From Aurantibacter sp042094015 (GTDB lineage: Bacteria > Bacteroidota > Bacteroidia > Flavobacteriales > Flavobacteriaceae): a DNA stretch of 18,782 nucleotides. Positions 8,199 to 15,350 of the stretch are shown one piece after another. The position numbers and the translations under genes were made by a program. Each line of letters begins with the position of its first letter. Within the stretch, counting starts at the first letter, position 1. The notes under the pieces were generated by a model. The model made no database searches and had not been told where the DNA came from. It saw only the letters and a program-made list of their open reading frames with translations. The DNA is taken from positions 1-18,782 of the forward strand of contig NZ_JBELDZ010000049.1 in assembly GCF_042094015.1 (NCBI RefSeq), read 5' to 3'.

Positions 8199-9743
8199 TT
8201 AATTAATGAGCTTGCCATCTTTATCAGAAAAATTATATTCTAGATAAGTAAATGCATCTCTTGGCGATATTTTCACCCATTTTTTATGTTCAAAAAACCA
8301 CTTTGAACGGATAGACGGAAATCCTTTGGTTAAAAAGGCTGCAATAAAAGGATGCGTATTTAACGTAATCTTTTTATAACCTTTTTTTAATAATTGTTCA
8401 ATTTCATGTTCAATTTTTTGCACTATTACTATTGGTGCTTCAATTTCTTGACCTTTGTCTCCATTAGGATTAGCTTCTCGCGTCTTAATGTTCATTTCTG
8501 GTCTTACACGTTGTCTTGTAATTTGTATTAGCCCAAATTTGCTTGGAGGCAATATTTTGTGCTTTGCTTTATCGTCTTTCATTTCTTCTCGTAAATGATC
8601 GAAAAGTTGTTTTCTATGTTCGGCAGTATTTAAGTCAATAAAATCGACTACAATAATTCCTCCCATATCTCTTAGACGTAATTGTCTTGCAACTTCGGTT
8701 GCAGAAATTAAGTTAACTTCTAAAGCTGTGTCTTCTTGAGAATTTGCTTTGTTAGAACGATTACCACTATTTACATCTACTACATGTAAAGCTTCTGTAT
8801 GTTCTATTACAAGGTATGCTCCTCTTGCCATAGAAACTGTTTTACCAAAAGCAGTTTTAATTTGACGTTCAACACCATATTTTTCAAAAATTGGTGCTTT
8901 AGCATTGTAATGTTTAACAATTGATTCCTTTTTTGGTGCAATTGTTTGCACATAATCTTTTACTTGTTCAAATAGTTGTGCATCATCTACTTGAATTCCT
9001 GTAAAGGAGTCGTTAAATATGTCTCTTAAAATTGAAGAGGCTTTATTTAGCTCTCCTAATACTTTACTAGGATGGTTTGCTTTGTGTAATTTTTTACACA
9101 TTGTATTCCATTTACCTAGTAAATTTTGTAAATCTTGATCTAATTCGGCAACTTTTTTGCCTTCCGCTACTGTTCTTACTATAACTCCAAACCCTTGTGG
9201 AGTTATACTTTTTACAAGTCTTTTTAAGCGATCTTTTTCTTTTTTATCTTCTATTTTTTGAGAAATAGAAATACGATTAGAAAAAGGCACTAAAACTATA
9301 TATCTTCCAGCTATTGAAAGTTCTGAGCTTATTCTTGGCCCTTTAGAAGATATTGGTTCTTTTACAACTTGAACCAGTATAGATTGATTAGATTTTAAAA
9401 CATCGCTAATAGTTCCGTCTTTAGCAATGTCTTGTTCAAATGGGAAATTTTTTAAAGAAAAATCTTTAAGTTTACCTGAGCTTACACTTTTAGTGAATTT
9501 TATAACTGATGAGATTTTAGGTCCTAAATCGTGGTAGTGTAAAAAGCCATCTTTTTCGAAGCCTACATATACAAATGCCGCGTTTAGTCCTGGAACAGCT
9601 TTGCGTACTTTAGCAATAAATATATCGCCAACAGCAAATTTGTTATCATCTTCATCTTTATGTAATTCAATAAGTTTTCCATCTTTTAATAAGGCAAAAT
9701 CAACATGTTCCGGATTAGATCGAATAATCAATTCTTTTTCCAT
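8199..9743 (-). CDS. rng: Ribonuclease E/G family endoribonuclease
   Basis: A cytoplasmic endonuclease for single-stranded A/U-rich RNA, used in rRNA maturation and mRNA decay. At 514 aa it is RNase G-sized and lacks the long RNase E scaffold tail. An S1-like RNA-binding domain covers roughly 36-130 (VGDIFIAKVRKAVPGLNAAF at its start). Arg190-Thr191 in GVIVRT match the 5'-monophosphate sensor. The Mg-binding aspartates are Asp323 (VVDVNSGNR) and Asp367 (IIVVDFIDLN). The zinc-link motif CPxCxG, expected shortly after TRQRVRP (409-415), is absent; that stretch is hydrophilic without cysteine, and Cys216 is the only Cys in the protein. The C-terminal 440-514 region is a small alpha/beta domain. 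The ATG at 9743 gives the conserved MEKELIIRSN opening. It lies downstream of hup and the 29-codon gene, but a terminator intervenes. Confidence 0.93.
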   Translation of the reverse strand: MEKELIIRSNPEHVDFALLKDGKLIELHKDEDDNKFAVGDIFIAKVRKAVPGLNAAFVYVGFEKDGFLHYHDLGPKISSVIKFTKSVSSGKLKDFSLKNFPFEQDIAKDGTISDVLKSNQSILVQVVKEPISSKGPRISSELSIAGRYIVLVPFSNRISISQKIEDKKEKDRLKRLVKSITPQGFGVIVRTVAEGKKVAELDQDLQNLLGKWNTMCKKLHKANHPSKVLGELNKASSILRDIFNDSFTGIQVDDAQLFEQVKDYVQTIAPKKESIVKHYNAKAPIFEKYGVERQIKTAFGKTVSMARGAYLVIEHTEALHVVDVNSGNRSNKANSQEDTALEVNLISATEVARQLRLRDMGGIIVVDFIDLNTAEHRKQLFDHLREEMKDDKAKHKILPPSKFGLIQITRQRVRPEMNIKTREANPNGDKGQEIEAPIVIVQKIEHEIEQLLKKGYKKITLNTHPFIAAFLTKGFPSIRSKWFFEHKKWVKISPRDAFTYLEYNFSDKDGKLIN

Positions 9744-9890
9744 TTCGTTAATTTTTATCCATACAATTAAGTACAGATGGATTATACATTATTTCTTTCA
9801 CAGGATGATTAAATCCAATGAGTTTCTACCTTAATTAAGGTTGTTAAATTAAGTAGAACTCTATTTCAAAGAACTGAGTTTTAATAAACC
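9744..9890 (-). promoter_or_regulatory. Leader/promoter region of rng with palindromes
   Basis: About 150 bp without a gene. It holds a 12-base perfect palindrome CCTTAATTAAGG at 9829-9840 and, overlapping it, an imperfect inverted repeat: arms 9824-9836 (TTCTACCTTAATT) and 9847-9858 (AATTAAGTAGAA) pair with one bulged C. I could not find a convincing TAnnTTTG element, though a promoter is needed here because a terminator separates rng from the upstream genes. Whether the hairpin is a DNA operator or an RNA leader element is open. Confidence 0.35.
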
Positions 9891-9919
9891 AAAAAAGTAG
9901 TCTTAACAACTACTTTTTT
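9891..9919 (-). terminator. Intrinsic terminator after the hup / small basic protein transcript
   Basis: Arms at 9891-9901 (AAAAAAGTAGT) and 9909-9919 pair perfectly over 11 bp around a 7-base loop. On the minus strand the hairpin is followed by six T, starting 7 bases after the stop of the 29-codon gene at 9926. It should end most transcripts from hup before rng. Confidence 0.75.
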
Positions 9920-9925
9920 AATTTA

Positions 9926-10015
9926 TTACTTTTTCTTGTGACGATTAGCGCGTCTTCTTTTCTTACGCTTGTGTGTCGCAACCTTGTGTCTTTTACGTTT
10001 TTTACCGCTTGGCAT
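9926..10015 (-). CDS. 29-aa very basic ribosomal-type protein (AURKAIP1/COX24, bS22/mS38-like)
   Basis: A short gene encoding MPSGKKRKRHKVATHKRKKR followed by RRANRHKKK. Of 29 residues, 17 are Lys or Arg and 3 are His, with no acidic residue. The HKRKKR...NRHKKK pattern resembles the AURKAIP1/COX24 C-terminal domain, which in mitochondria is the small-subunit protein mS38 and in actinobacteria the tiny ribosomal protein bS22. Assignment to the Bacteroidetes version is from memory of similar small flavobacterial proteins and not from a search. The likely role is a structural peptide bound to rRNA. It starts 31 bp after the hup stop and is followed at once by a terminator, so hup and this gene look like one transcript. 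Its composition could not arise easily by chance in DNA this AT-rich: the coding stretch is visibly richer in G and C than its flanks. Confidence 0.8.
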   Translation of the reverse strand: MPSGKKRKRHKVATHKRKKRRRANRHKKK

Positions 10016-10046
10016 AAAATAGGTTTTTTAGATTAATAATTCGTTT

Positions 10047-10337
10047 TTACTTTACTTCTACGTTAGTTTTTACACCTTCTACAAATACTTTAGCAGGTTT
10101 AAACGCAGGTATATTATGTGCAGGAATTTTAATAGTCGTATTTTTTGAAATATTACGACCAGTTTTTTCTGCTCTAGTTTTAATTATAAAGCTTCCAAAA
10201 CCTCTAAGGTAAACATTATCTCCAGCTTCTAAAGATGTTTTTACTTCATCCATAAAAGTTTCAACTGTAGCTTGCACGTCTCCTTTTTCTATTCCTAATT
10301 TTTCAGAAATTTTAGATACTAAATCTGCTTTAGTCAT
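10047..10337 (-). CDS. hup: HU-family DNA-binding protein
   Basis: A histone-like protein that bends and compacts DNA as a dimer. At 96 aa it has the standard length. The helical dimerisation part is at 1-40 (MTKADLVSKISEKLGI opening), the HU/IHF signature is GFGSFIIKTRAEKTGRNI at 46-63, followed by the flexible beta arm with IPAHNIPAF (71-79) carrying the intercalating Pro, and the closing FKPAK (79-83). It is one of several HU/IHF-type paralogues usual in Bacteroidetes, and the sequence alone does not separate HU from IHF-like function. It is transcribed divergently from mutY from a shared 132-bp region holding a good flavobacterial promoter on the hup side. The 29-codon ribosomal-type gene follows on the same strand, coupling nucleoid and ribosome protein supply. 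Confidence 0.93.
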   Translation of the reverse strand: MTKADLVSKISEKLGIEKGDVQATVETFMDEVKTSLEAGDNVYLRGFGSFIIKTRAEKTGRNISKNTTIKIPAHNIPAFKPAKVFVEGVKTNVEVK

Positions 10338-10373
10338 TTTATTGTAATTAAGTTACTAAATTTATAAGGCTTG

Positions 10374-10405
10374 CAAATATAGTCATTTAATATTCAATAT
10401 TTCAA
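10374..10405 (-). promoter_or_regulatory. Predicted flavobacterial sigma-factor promoter for hup
   Basis: On the minus strand, TATATTTG (10381-10374) is an exact match to the flavobacterial -7 element TAnnTTTG. A TTG (10405-10403) stands 21 bases upstream, within the 17-23 range reported for the -33 element. Transcription would begin near 10367, giving a leader of about 30 bases before the ATG at 10337. No Shine-Dalgarno sequence is seen, as is usual in this phylum. Confidence 0.6.
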
Positions 10406-10469
10406 GCGTAATTCATTAAAATTTAAAGCAATAAAAGATTAATTTTGACTTTTATATTTTTAGCTATAA

Positions 10470-11501
10470 ATGAATTTCTCAAAAAACTTAATTAACTGGT
10501 ATTCAGTAAATAAAAGAAAACTTCCATGGAGAGAAACTCAAGACCCTTATTTTATTTGGTTGTCTGAAATTATATTACAGCAAACACAAGTAAAACAAGG
10601 TTGGCCATATTATACCGCTTTTACACTAAAATTCCCGACAGTTTTTGATTTAGCAGCTGCAAAAGAAGAAGACGTTTTAAATTTGTGGCAAGGCTTAGGC
10701 TATTATTCTAGAGCAAGAAATTTACATACATCAGCTAAGTATATAGTTGAGGTATTAAATGGTGTTTTTCCAAACACTTATGTTGATCTAAAAAAACTTA
10801 AAGGTGTTGGCGATTATACAGCAAGTGCTATTGCTTCTATTTGTTATAATGAAAAAACAGCTGTTGTAGATGGTAATGTTTACCGTGTTTTATCACGAAT
10901 TTTTGGAATAGATACACCAATAAATAGCACTAATGGAATTAAAGAGTTTAAAGCTTTAGCTCAAGAGTTATTGGATAAGAAAAAACCAGCGGCTTTTAAT
11001 CAGGCTATAATGGATTATGGCTCTCAGGTTTGTAAGCCAAAACAACCATTATGTGGTAAATGTGTATTTAACCCTAAATGTATTGCATTCAATAAAAACA
11101 AAGTAAATGTATTGCCTGTAAAACTAAAAAAAACAAAGATAACTACTAAGTTTTTTAATTTTTTAGTTGTTCTAAATGAAGATAATGTTGTTTTAGAAAA
11201 ACGTATTGGAAAAGGAATATGGCAAAACTTATATCAGTTCCCATTATATATTACTTTGTCTGAAACTGAAACACCAGATGTGTCTTTACATATTAAGGAT
11301 GAATTGCATCTTAATGATTTCGAATTATCACTTTATAATACCAAACCATTAATCCATAAGTTATCACATCAACATCTTCATACCAAGTTTTGGATTGTTA
11401 ATACACAAGAAAAACTTAGTGAATCAATTAAAATAAATCAGTTACAAGATTTTCCTGTACCAGTGTTAATAGAGAATTTTATAAAAGCATTTAATTTTTA
11501 G
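10470..11501 (+). CDS. mutY: A/G-specific adenine glycosylase
   Basis: Removes adenine mispaired with 8-oxoguanine, preventing G:C to T:A mutations. The 343-aa chain holds the full domain set. In the catalytic helical domain, Glu33 (WLSEIILQQTQ) and Asp134 (VVDGNVYRV) are the expected catalytic pair. The helix-hairpin-helix is LKGVGDYTASAI (110-121). The 4Fe-4S cluster cysteines Cys188, Cys195, Cys198 and Cys204 have the exact C-x6-C-x2-C-x5-C spacing. Residues 225-343 form the NUDIX-like domain that reads 8-oxoG, with the LSHQHLHTKFW segment typical of MutY. The ATG at 10470 gives the usual short N-terminus before LINWY. The gene is divergent from hup. ssb follows 70 bp downstream and may be read through or have its own promoter. 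Confidence 0.95.
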   Translation: MNFSKNLINWYSVNKRKLPWRETQDPYFIWLSEIILQQTQVKQGWPYYTAFTLKFPTVFDLAAAKEEDVLNLWQGLGYYSRARNLHTSAKYIVEVLNGVFPNTYVDLKKLKGVGDYTASAIASICYNEKTAVVDGNVYRVLSRIFGIDTPINSTNGIKEFKALAQELLDKKKPAAFNQAIMDYGSQVCKPKQPLCGKCVFNPKCIAFNKNKVNVLPVKLKKTKITTKFFNFLVVLNEDNVVLEKRIGKGIWQNLYQFPLYITLSETETPDVSLHIKDELHLNDFELSLYNTKPLIHKLSHQHLHTKFWIVNTQEKLSESIKINQLQDFPVPVLIENFIKAFNF

Positions 11502-11518
11502 CACGAACTTTTATTTTT

Positions 11519-11552
11519 TTTGTAACTTTATTAAATTGAAATGGTAGATTAG
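11519..11552 (+). promoter_or_regulatory. Possible promoter for ssb
   Basis: TTTG at 11519-11522 and TAGATTAG at 11545-11552 are separated by 22 bases. The second element differs from TAnnTTTG at one position. The start site would fall about 12-15 bases before the ssb ATG. The match is imperfect in AT-rich DNA, so this is tentative. Confidence 0.35.
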
Positions 11553-11571
11553 CAATTTAAATTAAAAAATT

Positions 11572-12003
11572 ATGTCTGGAACTTTAAATAAAGTAATGCT
11601 TATAGGTCACTTAGGAGATGAGGTTAAGATGCATTATTTTGAAGGAGGAAATTGTGTTGGTCGTTTTCCTTTAGCGACTAATGAAAGTTATGTAAATAAG
11701 CAAACAAACGAACGTGTAACAAATACAGAATGGCATAATATTGTAGTAAGAAATAAAGCAGCAGAAATTTGTGAAAAGTATTTAACTAAGGGAGATAAAG
11801 TTTATGTAGAAGGTAGAATAAAATCAAGAAAATGGCAAGATAATGCAGGTGTAGAAAGATATTCTTCAGAAATTCAAGTTACAGATTTTACGTTTTTAAG
11901 TACCAAAAGAGATTCTCAAAACATACAGAATCAAGCCGAAACACCAAAACCTGATGCAAAAACACTTTCGGATAAACCAGAAAAAGACGATTTACCTTTT
12001 TAA
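11572..12003 (+). CDS. ssb: Single-stranded DNA-binding protein
   Basis: Coats single-stranded DNA during replication, repair and recombination. An OB fold covers residues 1-112, opening MSGTLNKVMLIGHLGDEVKM and including the EWHNIVVRNKAAEICEKYLTKG core and the VEGRIKSRKWQD strand. A short, poorly conserved linker (113-137) is rich in Gln, Pro and Lys. The chain ends in the acidic tip DDLPF, which recruits partner proteins, so the gene is complete. At 143 aa it is shorter than the E. coli protein because of the short linker. It lies between mutY and gldE, with only 15 bp to the gldE start. This position next to gliding genes is a known flavobacterial arrangement. Confidence 0.96.
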   Translation: MSGTLNKVMLIGHLGDEVKMHYFEGGNCVGRFPLATNESYVNKQTNERVTNTEWHNIVVRNKAAEICEKYLTKGDKVYVEGRIKSRKWQDNAGVERYSSEIQVTDFTFLSTKRDSQNIQNQAETPKPDAKTLSDKPEKDDLPF

Positions 12004-12018
12004 TTAAAAAAAATAACA

Positions 12019-13326
12019 TTGGATCCTGAACCCACACGATTATTATTATCATTTTTAACTATTGATTTCTCTGTGTTTACAGATGTTTTTAGTTTTATAT
12101 TACTTTTTGTTTTATTATTATTTTCAGCTTTAATATCTGGGGCAGAAGTAGCATTTTTTTCTTTATCCAAATCAGTTTTAGAAGAGGAGCAAACAGATAA
12201 GCGTATAGTTATAGTATCTAAACTTTTAGAACGTCCAAAAAAATTATTAGCAACCATTTTAGTTGCAAATAATTTTATAAATATTGCTGTAGTAATTCTT
12301 TTTGCTTTTTTAGGAGATATTATATTTTCAGGCATTACATCTGATGTATTAAAATTTATTCTTGAAGTTGTTTTAATTACATTTTTAATATTGCTTTTTG
12401 GAGAAATTTTACCAAAAATTTACGCGAGTAGAAATAACGTAAAATTCGCAAAATTTATGGCATATCCTCTAAGAGTTTTAGATATGGTGTTTTCACCATT
12501 AAGTATGCCAATGCGCGCAATAACTATTGGTATTCACAACAAATTAGGAAAACAAAGAGTTAATTTAAGTGTAGATCAATTATCTCAAGCTTTAGAATTA
12601 ACAAGTGATGAAGATACAACAGATGAAGAACAGAAGATTCTTCAAGGCATTGTGTCCTTTGGAAATACAGATACTAGCCAAGTTATGCAGCCAAGAATAG
12701 ATATTTTTGCATTAAACATAACTGAATCATTTCAGGATATTTTGCCAAAACTAATAGAAAAAGGCTATTCTAGAATTCCAGTTTACGAAGATAATGTAGA
12801 TCAAATTAAAGGAATTCTTTATGTTAAAGATTTATTACCTCATAATAATCAAGATGCATTTGATTGGACTACACTTTTAAGAGCTCCATTTTTTGTCCCA
12901 GAAAATAAAAAGCTAGACGATTTAATGTCTGAATTTCAAGAAAGAAAAGTTCATTTAGCAGTTGTTGTAGATGAATATGGAGGAACATCTGGATTAATTT
13001 CTTTAGAAGATGTTATTGAAGAAATTGTTGGAGATATTAGCGATGAGTTTGATGATGAAGATCTAGTATATTCTAAGTTAGACGATAAAAATTATGTTTT
13101 TGAGGCAAAAACAGCTTTAAAAGATTTTTATAGAGTTATAAAGCTAGAAGATGAAACTGTTTTTGAAAGCCAAAAAGGAGAAGCAGAAACCTTAGCAGGT
13201 TTAATATTAGAGATTTCAGGAAAATTTCCAAAACGCAATAGTAAAATAAATTTCGAGAATTACGTTTTTACTATAGAAGCTTTAGATAAAAAAAGAATAA
13301 AGCGCTTAAAAGTAACTTTACCATAA
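12019..13326 (+). CDS. gldE: Gliding motility-associated membrane protein GldE (CNNM/CorC-type)
   Basis: An inner-membrane protein of the CNNM/CorC-HlyC superfamily, named GldE in Flavobacterium because it sits with gldD and affects gliding. The N-terminal DUF21/CNNM domain spans about 18-190, with hydrophobic segments near 20-41, 77-100, 108-130 and 147-165 and the ISGAEVAFFS motif at 39-48. A CBS pair follows (about 205-340), with the family signature HLAVVVDEYGGTSGLISLED at 312-331. The C-terminal CorC/HlyC domain (about 350-432) ends RIKRLKVTLP. Relatives move or sense Mg2+, so an ion or nucleotide role is plausible but unproven. The start is a TTG at 12019: the frame has no ATG until residue 147, inside the membrane domain, and the DPEP opening is typical of the family. 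It is 15 bp after ssb and 6 bp before gldD. Confidence 0.92.
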   Translation: MDPEPTRLLLSFLTIDFSVFTDVFSFILLFVLLLFSALISGAEVAFFSLSKSVLEEEQTDKRIVIVSKLLERPKKLLATILVANNFINIAVVILFAFLGDIIFSGITSDVLKFILEVVLITFLILLFGEILPKIYASRNNVKFAKFMAYPLRVLDMVFSPLSMPMRAITIGIHNKLGKQRVNLSVDQLSQALELTSDEDTTDEEQKILQGIVSFGNTDTSQVMQPRIDIFALNITESFQDILPKLIEKGYSRIPVYEDNVDQIKGILYVKDLLPHNNQDAFDWTTLLRAPFFVPENKKLDDLMSEFQERKVHLAVVVDEYGGTSGLISLEDVIEEIVGDISDEFDDEDLVYSKLDDKNYVFEAKTALKDFYRVIKLEDETVFESQKGEAETLAGLILEISGKFPKRNSKINFENYVFTIEALDKKRIKRLKVTLP

Positions 13327-13332
13327 TATAGT

Positions 13333-13911
13333 ATGTATAGAATTTTAACATTCTTTTTATTGTCTTTTTTAGTGGCATGTCAAGAAGACATCACTCCAAA
13401 ACCAAAAGCACAATTAAGATTAAGCTATCCTGATGCAACTTATAAAACTAAAGATGCTAATTTGCCTTTTAATTTTGATATTAATACGTTTTCGGATACT
13501 TTAAAAATTTCAAAAATTAGAGGAGACAAAGAAAGTATTGCCGTAAATATTGAGTATCCTAGATTAAAAGGAACTATTTATTTAACATACAAACCTGTAA
13601 ATAAATCCGCAGAAAACTTAAAAAAATATTTAATAGACGCTCAAAATTTCACACAAGAGCATACCAAAAAAGCAGATGATATTGTTGAACAACCTTATAT
13701 AAATAAAGAACGTAAAGTATATGGAATGTTTTACGAGGTTGGAGGAAATGCTGCATCTCAATCACAATTTTATGTAACGGATAGTACAAATCATTTTTTA
13801 ACAGGTTCTTTGTATTTTTATGCAAAACCTAATTACGATTCTATTTTACCAGCAGCGCACTATTTAAAGAATGATATCCAAAAATTAATGGAAACTATTA
13901 CTTGGAAATAA
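13333..13911 (+). CDS. gldD: Gliding motility lipoprotein GldD
   Basis: A lipoprotein required for gliding in Flavobacterium johnsoniae and linked to T9SS function. The signal peptide MYRILTFFLLSFLVAC ends in a lipobox (LVAC), so Cys16 is the lipidation site. The mature protein opens QEDITPKPKAQLRLSYPDA, then continues with PFNFDINTFSD and a region in which NIEYPRLKGTIYLTYKPV (about 74-91) is highly characteristic of GldD. The C-terminal part includes GGNAASQSQFYVTDSTNHFLTGSLYF (about 137-162). At 192 aa the length is normal and the frame intact. It starts 6 bp after gldE and 9 bp before the dGTPase gene, so translation is probably coupled within one operon. The residues after Cys are acidic (QED), which leaves open export to the cell surface. 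Confidence 0.93.
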   Translation: MYRILTFFLLSFLVACQEDITPKPKAQLRLSYPDATYKTKDANLPFNFDINTFSDTLKISKIRGDKESIAVNIEYPRLKGTIYLTYKPVNKSAENLKKYLIDAQNFTQEHTKKADDIVEQPYINKERKVYGMFYEVGGNAASQSQFYVTDSTNHFLTGSLYFYAKPNYDSILPAAHYLKNDIQKLMETITWK

Positions 13912-13920
13912 TCTAAATTT

Positions 13921-15264
13921 ATGATGAATTGGGAGCAACTTTTATCTCTTAAAAGACAAGGCGATAAAAACAAACGTTTAAGAAAAGAACAAGACGAAAC
14001 TCGTTTAGGCTTTGAGGTAGATTATGACCGTGTTATTTTCTCTACAGAATTCAGAAGTTTACAAGATAAAACCCAGGTTATACCATTATCTAAAACAGAC
14101 TTTGTTCATACACGTCTAACACATAGTTTAGAAGTAAGTGTTGTAGGTAGGTCTTTGGGTAGATTAGTTGGTAAGAAAATATTAGAAAAACATCCTAATT
14201 TAAAAAACGCATTAGGTTATCAAGCAAACGATTTTGGAGCTATAGTAGCATCTGCTGCTTTAGCACATGACATTGGAAATCCACCTTTTGGACATTCTGG
14301 AGAAAAAGCAATTGGAGAATTTTTTAAGACAGGAGAAGGACTTAAGTATAAAGATCAACTTACAGATAAAGAATATCAAGATTTATGTGATTTTGAAGGC
14401 AATGCTAATGGCTTAAAAATTGTAACACAATCACGTCAAGGTAGAGAAGGTGGATTAAGATTAAGCTACGCAACATTAGGCGCATTTACAAAATATCCCA
14501 AAGAATCTTTGCCTAAAAAGCCTACAAATGCTATATCAGATAAAAAATATGGTTTTTTTCAATCTGAAAAAGAATCTTTTGTAGAAATAGCTTCAGAGTT
14601 AGGTATGATTAAAAGAGGTAAAGATCAAGATGTAAGTTTTTCACGTCATCCTTTAGCTTTTTTAGTTGAAGCTGCGGATGATATTTGCTATACAATTATA
14701 GATTTTGAAGATGGAATAAACCTTGGATTAATTCCTGAAGAATACGCTTTAGAGTATTTAATAAACTTAGTTAGAGGCACCATAAATAAAGAAAAATACG
14801 CACAATTACAGAATACACAAGATCGACTAAGTTACTTAAGAGCTTTAGCAATAAACACTTTAATTAATGAAGCAGCTCAAATTTTTATAGCTAACGAAGA
14901 AGTTATCTTAAAGGGTGAATTTAACATTTCGTTATTAGATAAGAGTAAATACGAAGCTCAAATTAATGATATTATAAATCTAAGTGTCGAAAAAGTTTAT
15001 AGATGTCAGGATGTTATTGACAAGGAGATTGTAGGTTACGAGGTTATTAAAACCTTATTAAGTAGATATACTGAAGCAGTAAACAACCAATATCTTGATA
15101 ATAATTCAGCTTATGATAAATTATTAGTTCAGAATCTGCCTTCTACTATAGATTTTCAAAATAGTTCTCTTTATAAAAGACTATTAAGTGTATCTCATTT
15201 TATTTCTCTTTTATCCGACACTAAAGCTATATTACATTTCAACAGGTTAAAAGGTGTCTTTTAG
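13921..15264 (+). CDS. dgt: Deoxyguanosinetriphosphate triphosphohydrolase (dGTPase), HD superfamily
   Basis: Cleaves dGTP, and in many relatives other dNTPs, to the deoxynucleoside and triphosphate, limiting dNTP pools. The 447-aa chain begins MMNWEQLLSLKRQGDK and has the family landmarks: STEFRSLQDKTQV (41-53), the first metal-binding His68 in TRLTHSLEVS, the HD pair His116-Asp117 in AHDIGNPPFGHSG (His125 also conserved), and the Asp253-Asp254 pair in EAADDICY. These complete the HD metal site. Two ATGs are adjacent (13921 and 13924) and either may be used. It starts 9 bp after gldD on the same strand, so it is probably the last gene of the ssb-gldE-gldD-dgt transcript. This would put nucleotide-pool control on the same mRNA as SSB. 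I see no terminator hairpin directly after it. Confidence 0.93.
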   Translation: MMNWEQLLSLKRQGDKNKRLRKEQDETRLGFEVDYDRVIFSTEFRSLQDKTQVIPLSKTDFVHTRLTHSLEVSVVGRSLGRLVGKKILEKHPNLKNALGYQANDFGAIVASAALAHDIGNPPFGHSGEKAIGEFFKTGEGLKYKDQLTDKEYQDLCDFEGNANGLKIVTQSRQGREGGLRLSYATLGAFTKYPKESLPKKPTNAISDKKYGFFQSEKESFVEIASELGMIKRGKDQDVSFSRHPLAFLVEAADDICYTIIDFEDGINLGLIPEEYALEYLINLVRGTINKEKYAQLQNTQDRLSYLRALAINTLINEAAQIFIANEEVILKGEFNISLLDKSKYEAQINDIINLSVEKVYRCQDVIDKEIVGYEVIKTLLSRYTEAVNNQYLDNNSAYDKLLVQNLPSTIDFQNSSLYKRLLSVSHFISLLSDTKAILHFNRLKGVF

Positions 15265-15266
15265 TA

Positions 15267-15324
15267 TTTGATTGTTAAATTATTCGGTATTTTTTTATTA
15301 TAATAACAATAAGTGTTATCTTCA
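15267..15324 (+). promoter_or_regulatory. Candidate promoter and operator upstream of the M36 peptidase gene
   Basis: TTTG (15267-15270), 17 bases, then TATTTTTT (15288-15295) matches the flavobacterial promoter with one mismatch. A second weaker -7-like box, TATCTTCA, lies at 15317-15324. Between them is a perfect inverted repeat ATAACA-N5-TGTTAT (15303-15319), which would cover the start site of the first promoter and overlap the second box, as an operator might. All of this is pattern-based and tentative. Confidence 0.35.
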
Positions 15325-15350
15325 CGTTCGAATTTAACGACCAAAAAACT

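Noticed and set aside
9601..9834. Plus-strand open frame running from inside rng into the intergenic region
   Set aside because: Half of it is antisense to the conserved RNase S1 domain, and the rest is AT-rich leader without protein-like character.
12000..12335. Minus-strand open frame of 111 codons opposite the start of gldE
   Set aside because: It lies wholly antisense to the well-supported gldE membrane domain, has low-complexity Lys/Asn composition and no recognisable motif.
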